A stretch of DNA of 24,679 bases, from assembly GCA_945897695.1 (NCBI GenBank), contig CAMDGW010000007.1:1-24679 (forward strand), given 5' to 3'. Shown here one piece after another: positions 1-7,257 of the stretch. A program made the position numbers and the translations under genes. The first letter of the stretch is position 1. Every line of letters starts with the position of its first letter. The notes below the pieces were generated by a model, which saw nothing but the letters and a program-made list of their open reading frames with translations, was not told the DNA's origin and did not search any database. The stretch is from Pseudobacteriovorax antillogorgiicola. Its GTDB lineage: Bacteria > Bdellovibrionota_B > Oligoflexia > Oligoflexales > RGVZ01.

Positions 1-393
1 AATGAGGAGATACTTGTTAAGCGGGTCATCAATAATCAAAATAGCGACGAAGCTGATGATCGACAATCTTGTCGGGATGTATTTGTGAATCTTAGCGAAG
101 GTGGCGATAACGTCATCGATGGAACCGCAATTACTGGAAGCCTCGAAAACAGATTTTCTGGAATATTGACGGATATTTCTTCGGGAGGCTGCTGCATTCA
201 GATTAAAAAAAATGCTAACCCCTCTATGGAAGATACGGTCCAATTTGGCATTGTAAAATTTGATGTGCCTGTTGGTGGCGGTCGTAGTGGATCTGTTGCG
301 GTACTTATTCGCCAGTTTAGGCAAGATAAGTTAAACGTTATTTTGCACTGTATGTTTTTGGAACCATTACCGAATGGATTCTTGGCGGTTTAA
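1..393 (+). CDS. PilZ-domain protein, 5' end cut by the window
   Basis: The frame is open from base 1, so the start lies outside the window and only the last 130 residues are visible. They carry the two hallmarks of the PilZ c-di-GMP receptor domain: an RxxxR (residues 21-25, RQSCR) and, about 33 residues later, a DxSxxG (DISSGG, residues 58-63) followed by beta-strand-like sequence. PilZ proteins bind cyclic di-GMP and pass the signal to motility, envelope or transcription targets. With the N-terminus missing I cannot say whether another domain precedes it. A GTG at 85 would drop the RxxxR motif, so I reject it as the start. The gene ends 87 bases from the convergent SDR gene. Confidence 0.75.
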   Translation, partial: NEEILVKRVINNQNSDEADDRQSCRDVFVNLSEGGDNVIDGTAITGSLENRFSGILTDISSGGCCIQIKKNANPSMEDTVQFGIVKFDVPVGGGRSGSVAVLIRQFRQDKLNVILHCMFLEPLPNGFLAV

Positions 394-407
394 TTTTAGT
401 TAGGATG

Positions 408-478
408 ATTTCACTCGTCCCATATGCCAAGCCCCGCCCTTTTATAGACACCCTTCATATCTAATCGAAGTGGGGTCT
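408..478. terminator. weak imperfect hairpin between convergent genes
   Basis: Between the PilZ and SDR stop codons, an AGAC...CTTC arm (about 449-459) can pair with GAAG...GTCT (about 470-478), with one bulge and mismatches. No long T-run follows on either strand. It may act as a weak shared terminator; this rests only on position and partial complementarity. Confidence 0.25.
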
Positions 479-480
479 CA

Positions 481-1278
481 TTACTGCCAAGCATGCCTCA
501 TGCCGCCGTCGACGGGAATGTTTACACCGGTAATATAGCTTGCTCTTGGGCTTGCCAAGAAAGCTACTAGCGCGCTCAGTTCTTCTGGTCTTCCGAGACG
601 ACCTAACGGGATTAATTTAGATGTTTTGTCCATCTCAAGTTCAAGCGATGTTCCCTCGCGGGCCGCTTTGGCTTTTCGCAGGTTAACGATCCTGTCGGTA
701 TGAATCACTCCCGGTAAGACCGTATTGGCAGTGATCCCAAAGGGTGCCATCTCTTTGCTAAGTGTTTTCATGAATGTGGTTACCGCTGTTCGCATGGCTG
801 TCGACACAACGAGGTGGTCGATAGGTTCTAGAACAGATAAGGATGTCACTGTGATGATGCGGCCAAATAGCTGCTCTTTCATGGCTGGTAGCATACTTTG
901 GGTAAGAAGTGTCGCACTCAGAAAGATTTGGTCAAAACCAGTGCGCCAAGCATCGATGGTGGTGGATTCAGCTGACGACGGTGGCGGACCTCCGACGTTA
1001 TTAACGAGGATGTCAATGCCATCCAATATTTTCCGTGATTTATCTGAAAAATCTAAAATCTCTTTAGGATTTGCCAGGTCAGCTGTCAGAACGTGGGGGA
1101 GATCTTGTCTTCCCGCGTGGCGGGCGATCTCATTGGCGGCTAGCTTTAGCGCTGATTCATTACGGGCGCAGATTAAGACATTGGCTCCCTCGGCAAAAAG
1201 CTCTTTTGCGATGGCGAGCCCTAGCCCCTGACTTGAGGCGCATACAACGGCTTTCTTACCCTTAAGCTGTAGGTCCAT
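481..1278 (-). CDS. SDR-family protein (BKR-like) with altered active site
   Basis: This 265-residue protein has the short-chain dehydrogenase fold: a Gly-rich nucleotide loop (ASSQGLGLA, 14-22), the NNVGG motif (93-97) and a C-terminal VDGG (256-259). The usual catalytic Ser is present near S146, but the YxxxK expected 13 residues later reads S159xxxR163. A subgroup of beta-ketoacyl-reductase-like SDRs with imperfect catalytic residues is known, and this fits it; substrate and even catalysis are open. ATG at 1278 is preceded by AAGG at good spacing. The gene lies 16 bases after the DUF218 gene, so it is probably the last member of an antiporter-DUF218-SDR operon. Confidence 0.85.
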   Translation of the reverse strand: MDLQLKGKKAVVCASSQGLGLAIAKELFAEGANVLICARNESALKLAANEIARHAGRQDLPHVLTADLANPKEILDFSDKSRKILDGIDILVNNVGGPPPSSAESTTIDAWRTGFDQIFLSATLLTQSMLPAMKEQLFGRIITVTSLSVLEPIDHLVVSTAMRTAVTTFMKTLSKEMAPFGITANTVLPGVIHTDRIVNLRKAKAAREGTSLELEMDKTSKLIPLGRLGRPEELSALVAFLASPRASYITGVNIPVDGGMRHAWQ

Positions 1279-1294
1279 ATCTATCTACCTTCTT

Positions 1295-1960
1295 TTAAGA
1301 AATGTCTCGGCCAAGATACTTAATCAGATAGCGAGCCCATTTAATATATTCCTCAAAAACAAAAAGAAGACCTCGCTCTGATTTCCACCAATTAGATTTA
1401 TCATAGGGGATGGCATCCACTGGCAATAAATCGATTTCAGTACCCGTACCGGTTAAAGCTTTTTCAATAATCCATCCAGCCCTTGCAGAATGTGGCCAGC
1501 TGGTCACGACGACAAGCCTCTTCGGCTTAAGACCGGTGGTTGTAATAAGTTTTAGCATGGCGTCGGCCTCTTCGACAGTCGATGTGACGCGTCCAAAGTC
1601 ATTGACGACCGTGATTTTTGAGTCATCGATGCCATAGCTTTTTAGGATGTTCATAGTTAAGACTTGCTCTGATGGCATGAGGCCTTGCTCCTCAATGACA
1701 CTCATTTCGGAGGTCACAAAGATGATACGATTAGCCACTTTCCCGAGGAATGCCTTAGCGGCCGCCGCTGGTCTAACCTCCACTCCACCCATGAGTAACC
1801 AAACAGCGTCGGCATTATCTTTTGGGTGGTCGTTGCGGTATAAAAGAGCTCCCATAGGATAAAAAATAATTCCTGGCCAAAGAATTATGGCAGTTATGAT
1901 TGCTAGGAGACTGATGTATTTGATGGCCTTTTTTTTGGCCGCGTCTAAAAATTCTTTCAT
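1295..1960 (-). CDS. YdcF/ElyC-like DUF218 membrane-anchored protein
   Basis: From the chosen ATG the protein has 221 residues: a short basic N-terminus, one membrane segment (about 15-38), then a DUF218 domain. Visible family features are the LLMGG strand-loop followed by an Ala-rich helix (about 55-69), the TSTVEEA segment (about 126-132) and the VVTSWPHSARA segment (about 151-161). DUF218 proteins such as SanA, ElyC and YdcF are linked to envelope integrity and lipid-carrier metabolism in other bacteria, but the biochemical role is not settled. A longer reading from TTG at 1981 exists. I prefer 1960 because its ATG overlaps the upstream antiporter stop as ATGA, a standard coupling arrangement. 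Confidence 0.85.
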   Translation of the reverse strand: MKEFLDAAKKKAIKYISLLAIITAIILWPGIIFYPMGALLYRNDHPKDNADAVWLLMGGVEVRPAAAAKAFLGKVANRIIFVTSEMSVIEEQGLMPSEQVLTMNILKSYGIDDSKITVVNDFGRVTSTVEEADAMLKLITTTGLKPKRLVVVTSWPHSARAGWIIEKALTGTGTEIDLLPVDAIPYDKSNWWKSERGLLFVFEEYIKWARYLIKYLGRDIS

Positions 1961-3228
1961 AAAAACCAAAAGCAGGCGCAAGCCAAGATTGTTGGCGGCA
2001 GTGCTGCGATCAAAAGCTTAAATGGATCAATACTACCTTCGCTAAAGCTGTCTTTGAGAAGGCCGACTGCGATTGGGTTTGGAGCATTGGCTATAACGGT
2101 TAGACCTCCGCCCGCGACGGCTCCGGCGACAAGCACATATTTTGAAACGTCATTTAATCCTGGTACGAGGGTACCAAGATAGGTTAAAGCGGCATTGTCC
2201 GTGACTGCTGTCAAAGCGGTAGCACCCAAAAATAAAGACAAAGGCTCAAGAGATCCAACCAAAGGTCCAATCCACCATCGCTGCATCTGCCCAAGGGTCA
2301 CAAGGCCGCCTAGAAAAAACCCAACGAGAAGCGCCTCCCGCAGTTTTAGAGAATCCTGATATTCTTTAGTGACGTCAGACCAACCGATAAATAGCATAAA
2401 AAGTGGGAGAAAAAATGCCATGCTCGTGTGGTACTTGACGACTAAAGCCATAAAAAATACATGACTTAAAAACATCCATAAAGGAATTTCTAGGCCACTA
2501 AGGTCTCTCTTGGGAAGGCTGAGTCGAGATAGCTCTTTTATGTTTAGCGCATATAAAACCAGCGTGCTGCTGCAAATGGCAATAGCGCTTTTCCAGCCAA
2601 AATTTTTGATCATAAAAATCATGTCCCAATTCCATTTGCTGGCGACCATCAGTACAGGTGGCGCAGCAAAATGTGTAAGCGTACCTCCGATGCTTACATT
2701 CACCAAGAGTACTGCGAGAGTTCCGTACCTTAGGGCTGGGGAGCATCCTCTGATAAAAATTAAGGGCCGCAGTAAGAGTGCAGCAACGACCATGGCTGCA
2801 GGCTCAGTAATGAATGATCCGAGGATTGGCGCCAAAGTCAAAGTCAGCATAAAGTAAGTTGGGGTTTGCATGCTCTTAGGCGCAATGGACGACAGCGACA
2901 TGAAAAATCTTGTACAGGCTGACATGATGGGCTTAGTTGCTGCCATGGTCATGATGACAAAAACAAATGTTGCCTCAGTGAAATTGACTGTTTCGAGAAA
3001 TTTAACGGCATAGTCGACGTTATGTTGCAGTCCAAGGTAGCCGAGGAATAGGCAAGACCAGAGTCCGAAGACCACCTCGACCTCGGCCATATAGTGTAGG
3101 AAGTTTTCGGCTAGAGAACCCTGCCTAAATCGCGCCGCCCATTGAGCGAAAAATTTTGTACAAAAAGTGTGAAATACAGCTGCCCCAAAACAGATCGTGG
3201 CAACTAATTCTTCAGGTGACGGGTTCAT
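1957..3228 (-). CDS. putative Na+/H+ antiporter (Na_H_antiport_3-like)
   Basis: A 423-residue, very hydrophobic integral membrane protein with about ten or more membrane segments. Ion-transporter-type motifs are ITEPAAM (140-146), GGTLTHFAAPP (181-191), TDNAALTYLG (343-352) and NAPNPIA (381-387); the paired Gly/Pro/Asn re-entrant motifs in the two halves suggest an inverted-repeat transporter. It resembles the putative Na+/H+ antiporter family that used to be a DUF, so the cation specificity is a family-based guess. ATG at 3228 has an AAGGA-type site at correct spacing. Its stop overlaps the next start (ATGA), so it probably heads the three-gene unit. A TATGAT-like -10 lies upstream but without a convincing -35. 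Confidence 0.85.
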   Translation of the reverse strand: MNPSPEELVATICFGAAVFHTFCTKFFAQWAARFRQGSLAENFLHYMAEVEVVFGLWSCLFLGYLGLQHNVDYAVKFLETVNFTEATFVFVIMTMAATKPIMSACTRFFMSLSSIAPKSMQTPTYFMLTLTLAPILGSFITEPAAMVVAALLLRPLIFIRGCSPALRYGTLAVLLVNVSIGGTLTHFAAPPVLMVASKWNWDMIFMIKNFGWKSAIAICSSTLVLYALNIKELSRLSLPKRDLSGLEIPLWMFLSHVFFMALVVKYHTSMAFFLPLFMLFIGWSDVTKEYQDSLKLREALLVGFFLGGLVTLGQMQRWWIGPLVGSLEPLSLFLGATALTAVTDNAALTYLGTLVPGLNDVSKYVLVAGAVAGGGLTVIANAPNPIAVGLLKDSFSEGSIDPFKLLIAALPPTILACACFWFL

Positions 3229-3384
3229 GGCGTATCCTTAACTTCGTTTGCTCAACACATCATACCTAATGATTGCCAAGGCTTCTACATCTTGCCAAAG
3301 ATATTTTCAGAACATTCTTTAGATTATCTGACATAATTGCAGAGTGTGTTTAAAGCTCTGACGGAACTAGTCACTAGAGGTGCT

Positions 3385-4590
3385 GTGGAGAAGTCAAGTC
3401 AGGAACCTGTTGCCAAGCATAAACCCTCGCTTCCAGTCAGGCTTGGGGTGGTGTCTTTTTTAAACGATTGCTCTAGTGAGATTTTGACAAGGTCATTGCC
3501 CCTATATTTCACTGTCGTAGTAGGCTTCAGCCCAACAGCCCTTGGGTTAATTGAGGGGATTGCGGAAACAGTGACCATTGTGGTGACGGCTATTTCTGGC
3601 TGGCTTTCGGACCGTCTTAATTCAAGAAAGCCTCTTGTAACTCTTGGCTACGGAATTTCAGCCTTTGCCCGTACTTTGATGTTTTTCACTGGTGTTGCGC
3701 CGTTAATTGCTGCGGCACGAGTTTTAGACCGTTTCGGTAAGGGAGTTAGAACGGCTCCACGAGACGCTTTAATCGCAGATGATTCCCACCGTGGAAATGT
3801 TGGTCGAGCTTTTGGGATTGCTAGAAGTCTCGACACTATTGGCGCGGTCACAGGGCTTTCTTTGGCCATTATGCTCGGTATTGGCGCCGCGTCGATGACG
3901 ACGGATCTTTTTCAAAAGATGCTTCTGACGTCTATTCCTTTTGCGTGGCTTGCAGTCATAGTCCTTCAGCTTTGGGTGCCGCAACTTCCTCGTTTGACAC
4001 ACGCCAAGACTTATTTGTCGTGGCATATTCCAAAGGAAATCCGTCCGTTTCTTTTAGCGGTCGGAGTTTTTTCTCTGGGGAATTCATCCGATGTCTTTTT
4101 AGTTCTCAGGGCCAAAGAGATGGGATTTGATTTTGGCTCAATTTTAAGTCTTTTTATTGTCTATAACGTTCTGGCTTCAGCCGTGGGATGGCTTGCAGGA
4201 CAGTGGTCAGATCGGTTTGGACGCAAGAGATTTCTTCTGGTGGGATGGGCGGTTTATGTTGCGTGTTACGTTTTGATGGCTCAGGAGTCGTCCATGTTGG
4301 TGTTTGGTGTCGTGTTTTCGGTTTATGGAGCTTTCTACGGCTTAACCGACGGCGTGGAGAAAGCATTGCTAGCTGATCTTCTTCCCGGAAAAAAAAGAGG
4401 ACTTGGCTACGGAGCCTTCCAGATGACGCTTGCAATAGTCGCCATTCCGGCCAATCTCATCACAGGATATGTTGCTTCGAACTACAGTCTTCCAAAAGCG
4501 CTTATGCTGTCAGGATTTTTTTCGGCTGCTGGACTTCTAATTTTTATAGCTATGATTCCGAAGCTTAGGGCTCAAGACATTCGAAGCTGA
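3385..4590 (+). CDS. MFS transporter
   Basis: A major facilitator with twelve predicted membrane segments and about 401 residues from the chosen start. Motif A occurs in both halves (GWLSDRLNSRKPL, about 72-84, and GQWSDRFGRKR in the second half), and a DRFGKGVRTAPRDAL stretch (about 115-129) matches a well-populated family of uncharacterised MFS proteins. The substrate cannot be read from sequence. The frame also contains TTG at 3337, directly after an in-frame stop and without a ribosome site. I prefer GTG at 3385 because AGAGG sits 4 bases upstream and a CATAAT -10-like box (3332-3337) would place the transcript start after the TTG. The 3' end overlaps the opposite pseudouridine synthase gene by 26 bases. 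Confidence 0.87.
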   Translation: MEKSSQEPVAKHKPSLPVRLGVVSFLNDCSSEILTRSLPLYFTVVVGFSPTALGLIEGIAETVTIVVTAISGWLSDRLNSRKPLVTLGYGISAFARTLMFFTGVAPLIAAARVLDRFGKGVRTAPRDALIADDSHRGNVGRAFGIARSLDTIGAVTGLSLAIMLGIGAASMTTDLFQKMLLTSIPFAWLAVIVLQLWVPQLPRLTHAKTYLSWHIPKEIRPFLLAVGVFSLGNSSDVFLVLRAKEMGFDFGSILSLFIVYNVLASAVGWLAGQWSDRFGRKRFLLVGWAVYVACYVLMAQESSMLVFGVVFSVYGAFYGLTDGVEKALLADLLPGKKRGLGYGAFQMTLAIVAIPANLITGYVASNYSLPKALMLSGFFSAAGLLIFIAMIPKLRAQDIRS

Positions 4591-5554
4591 TGGCACGGTC
4601 TTCACAAAGTGAACGCATATCTTGAGGCATGGGGCATTCAAGATTTATTTCTTGGCGTGAGATGGGGTGCTCAAGGGAAAGCCTCCATGCGTGGAGTGCA
4701 TGTCTCGGATAGCCAGCCTGGGTTTTGACTCGTTCGCTATTTCCTTCTTTACGGTAGAGGTCAAGGATGGTTGGGTCAGCACCGTAAACTTTATCTCCAA
4801 TCAGAGGATAGCCTAGGGCTGAGATGTGAACCCGAATCTGGTTTGTTCTTCCAGTTAATGGTTTTGCCTCGATAAGGCATGCGCCTTTACCCCTTGATAG
4901 CATTCTAAACACCGTGACAGCATGATCGCCATCGTCGCAGATTTCGGATCTATTGGTTCTTTCGTAGCGTTCGGATTTGATCGGGAGCTCAACAGTCCAA
5001 AGGTCTTGGGCTGGTTCACCGTTGGTGATTGCCAGATAGGTCTTTCGGACCATTTTATTGGTCCACATGTCAGTCAACTTTGCTCTAATTGCCGGCTGAC
5101 GAGCGCATAGGAGCAGGCCACTCGTTTCGCGGTCTAGCCTGTGAACCGGCGTCCAACCAGCTCCTAAGACTTCGGGTAACACGCCTGCGACAGTTCTTCG
5201 TCGGTAATAGCCTGATTCATGCATGGGCAGGCCGGCCGGTTTTGCCAAGGCAGCAAGCTCGCCGTCACACCAGAGTATAGACATATTTGTGTCAACTTCT
5301 GGCTCCTCGTCGAACGGATGAAGTCGACGCAGCTCATCACCCATTTGCAGGCGTTGGGCAGGTTTTCTAGCCCTAGTGCCATTGACCAAGACCACGCCAC
5401 TGAATATTTCCTTCTGCCAAGCAGCCCGGCTAAAGAACGGAAACTTGCCTGCTAAATACTCATCGATACGACGCCCAACGGCCTTCTCGTCGATGGGAAG
5501 GCCTAGGCGTCTTGTCTCTTCTCTCCAGCTGGACTCTTTCAAGGCAGTAAGCAC
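4565..5554 (-). CDS. RluA-family RNA pseudouridine synthase
   Basis: This enzyme class converts specific uridines in rRNA or tRNA to pseudouridine. The 329-residue protein has an S4-like RNA-binding region (about 24-80) and then the catalytic domain. The diagnostic HRLDRETSG motif is at 138-146 with D141 as catalytic aspartate; later blocks PLTGRTNQIRVH and GDKVYGAD are also typical. Members act on different sites (RluA, RluC, RluD, TruC types), and I cannot tell which from sequence. The GTG start at 5554 has no clear ribosome site and a TTGACA box lies close upstream, so the real start may be slightly further in. It is convergent with the MFS gene, with overlapping 3' ends. Confidence 0.92.
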   Translation of the reverse strand: MLTALKESSWREETRRLGLPIDEKAVGRRIDEYLAGKFPFFSRAAWQKEIFSGVVLVNGTRARKPAQRLQMGDELRRLHPFDEEPEVDTNMSILWCDGELAALAKPAGLPMHESGYYRRRTVAGVLPEVLGAGWTPVHRLDRETSGLLLCARQPAIRAKLTDMWTNKMVRKTYLAITNGEPAQDLWTVELPIKSERYERTNRSEICDDGDHAVTVFRMLSRGKGACLIEAKPLTGRTNQIRVHISALGYPLIGDKVYGADPTILDLYRKEGNSERVKTQAGYPRHALHAWRLSLEHPISRQEINLECPMPQDMRSLCEDRAISFECLEP

Positions 5555-5619
5555 CCGGAATTAATAGTTAATGTCAATTCAGTCTTTTGACGACAACTTC
5601 TAAAATCAAAACCAATCTG

Positions 5620-5649
5620 TTTACCACGAAGGCAGTTTTAGGCTACACT
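5620..5649 (+). promoter_or_regulatory. candidate sigma-70-type promoter for the SGNH gene
   Basis: TTTACC (5620-5625) and TACACT (5644-5649) are spaced by 18 bases, each matching four of six consensus positions. They lie 40 bases before the likely start of the phospholipase-like gene, in the divergent gap with the pseudouridine synthase. The match is only moderate. Confidence 0.35.
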
Positions 5650-5688
5650 TCTTTGCCATTTCAAAGTTTTTTTTGCTTGGTTCAAAGG

Positions 5689-6492
5689 ATGTCGAGGTTG
5701 GGTTTTTTAAAATCAAAAATTCTGGTCACCCTTCTTGTTGGTCTGCCGACCCTTGCACGGGCTGAGCGTGAAGAACCCTATGTCGTCGGGGCCTTAGGTG
5801 ATTCTATATCAGCTGGCTTTAACGCACTTCGCTTCGGGGATAATCGTGAGTTTAGTTGGACGGCGGGACTAGACGCTAACGGCCTAGTCCAAAGCCATGC
5901 AAGAAAAATCAAAACGTTACTAGGTGACCGCAACGTTGTGGTCGTGAATGAAGCCTTTGTGGGTGCAGAATCCTATCAGTTGCCAAGACAGGCTGCGAGA
6001 CTTCTGCGCCAAAAACCTGATTATGTGACCATTGCGATTGGTGCAAACGATGTATGTACCTGGGATGAAGACTATCTTCCAAAGCTCGAGCATTATCAGA
6101 AGCATCTGACTGGGGTTATTGAGACAATTATTGAATCCAACCCCAAAGTAAAAATTGTGCTGGCACCCATGCCTTCGATTCCTTTGATGTATGAATTAGG
6201 GGCTCGCCGCCCCGGATGTCAATCGAAATGGGATACGATGCGCGTTTGTAAACCACTTCTGGCAGCAGAGCGGACTGCTGAGCAGCGCCAAGCATTTGTC
6301 GGTCGTTACCGTCATCTCAATCAAGTCATAGCGGATATTGCCGGGCGCTACCCGGTAAATGTGCGCTTGGCTGCCGCTATTGTTAACGCAGAATTCGATG
6401 ATTCCATGATCTCGCCGTTGGATTGTTTCCATCCTAGTATCAAGGGCCAAAATCTCATAAGTGAACTGAGCTTTGATGCAACATGGTATTAA
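5689..6492 (+). CDS. secreted SGNH hydrolase, phospholipase-B-like
   Basis: A 267-residue exported hydrolase. Residues 1-25 form a signal peptide (basic start, hydrophobic core, LARA end). Block I is GDSISAG with nucleophile S39; GAND supplies N120; the C-terminal DCFHPS supplies D245 and H248. The order of GDS, a SW-containing segment, GANDVC and DCFH is closer to phospholipase-B-like GDSL lipases than to simple arylesterases, so lipid or lysolipid deacylation in the periplasm is plausible. Four cysteines after the signal could form disulfides. The reading frame extends to TTG 5587, but only ATG 5689 or TTG 5698 gives a clean signal peptide; AAAGGA is better spaced for TTG 5698. The acyltransferase gene starts 1 base after the stop. 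Confidence 0.85.
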   Translation: MSRLGFLKSKILVTLLVGLPTLARAEREEPYVVGALGDSISAGFNALRFGDNREFSWTAGLDANGLVQSHARKIKTLLGDRNVVVVNEAFVGAESYQLPRQAARLLRQKPDYVTIAIGANDVCTWDEDYLPKLEHYQKHLTGVIETIIESNPKVKIVLAPMPSIPLMYELGARRPGCQSKWDTMRVCKPLLAAERTAEQRQAFVGRYRHLNQVIADIAGRYPVNVRLAAAIVNAEFDDSMISPLDCFHPSIKGQNLISELSFDATWY

Positions 6493-6493
6493 G

Positions 6494-7252
6494 ATGAGTC
6501 AAAAGACTACGGCTGAAGACCCGCTCAAGACAGATTTCTTGATTCGACTCGCGCCTTTTATTGCTGGCATTCGCGCCTATCATCACCATTCGGTTAAGGG
6601 TCTAGAAACATTACCTGAAGGAGGCCTGATTCTAGCGGCAAATCACAGTCTTGCCAGTTATGACATCGCGTTACTGATGGCTGCGGTTTATGAGCAGACT
6701 AACCGCATCCCGAGAGCTTTGATCGATCGATTGTTCTTTAAAGTTCCAGGTCTTGGTCCTTTGATGGAGTCTCTTGGAAGCCGTGAAGGTACCCATGAAA
6801 ACGCCGTGAGTATGCTGAAAAATGGCGAGATCATCGTAGTTGCCCCTGGTGGGATGCGTGAAGCTTTAAGGCCCTCTCGAGAGAAATACAAAATCATGTG
6901 GAGTCGAAGAAAAGGTTTTGTCAAATTAGCTGTGGAGTCTGGAGTGCCAATCGTACTGGCAGCTTGTCCTGCAGCCGATGATATCTATGAGGTTGCTCCT
7001 AGTTATATCACAGCTTGGGCTTACAAGACCTTGAAGATTCCTTTGTTTTTTGCAAGAGGCTTTGGATTTTCGCCCATCCCAAAACCGACCACATTGACCC
7101 ATTTGGTTAGTGAGCCGCTATATCCTCCAAATAAGTCTGATGATCCCCAAGAAATGGCTAGATGCGTCAGTGAATTCCAAAAGCAAGTGGTCGAGCGCAT
7201 GGAACGTCTGATGAAAGAGGCCGTAAAGCAGACGATCGAAAAAGAGGCCTGA
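6494..7252 (+). CDS. lysophospholipid/MGAT-like acyltransferase (PlsC superfamily)
   Basis: About 252 residues with glycerolipid acyltransferase blocks. Block I is NHSLASYD with H51 and D57, an HX5D spacing rather than the common HX4D, as in the MGAT/DGAT2-like branch. The later APGGMRE block (117-123), followed by a Tyr/Trp-Arg-Arg-Lys-Gly-Phe stretch and a GVPIV segment, also matches that branch. The expected reaction is transfer of an acyl chain from a thioester donor to a lysolipid or alcohol; the acceptor is unknown. ATG 6494 sits 1 base after the upstream stop; ATG 6476 would overlap that gene. No strong ribosome site is seen, so translation may be coupled to the hydrolase. Co-transcription suggests paired deacylation and reacylation of lipids. 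Confidence 0.85.
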   Translation: MSQKTTAEDPLKTDFLIRLAPFIAGIRAYHHHSVKGLETLPEGGLILAANHSLASYDIALLMAAVYEQTNRIPRALIDRLFFKVPGLGPLMESLGSREGTHENAVSMLKNGEIIVVAPGGMREALRPSREKYKIMWSRRKGFVKLAVESGVPIVLAACPAADDIYEVAPSYITAWAYKTLKIPLFFARGFGFSPIPKPTTLTHLVSEPLYPPNKSDDPQEMARCVSEFQKQVVERMERLMKEAVKQTIEKEA

Positions 7253-7257
7253 TCAGT

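Noticed and set aside
725..1231. 168-codon plus-strand frame
   Set aside because: It lies wholly antisense to the SDR gene, whose motifs are clear; this is a shadow frame.
5549..5577. Perfect TTGACA upstream of the pseudouridine synthase gene
   Set aside because: The matching -10 would fall on the annotated GTG start and reads poorly; it may mean a later start, but I cannot support a promoter.
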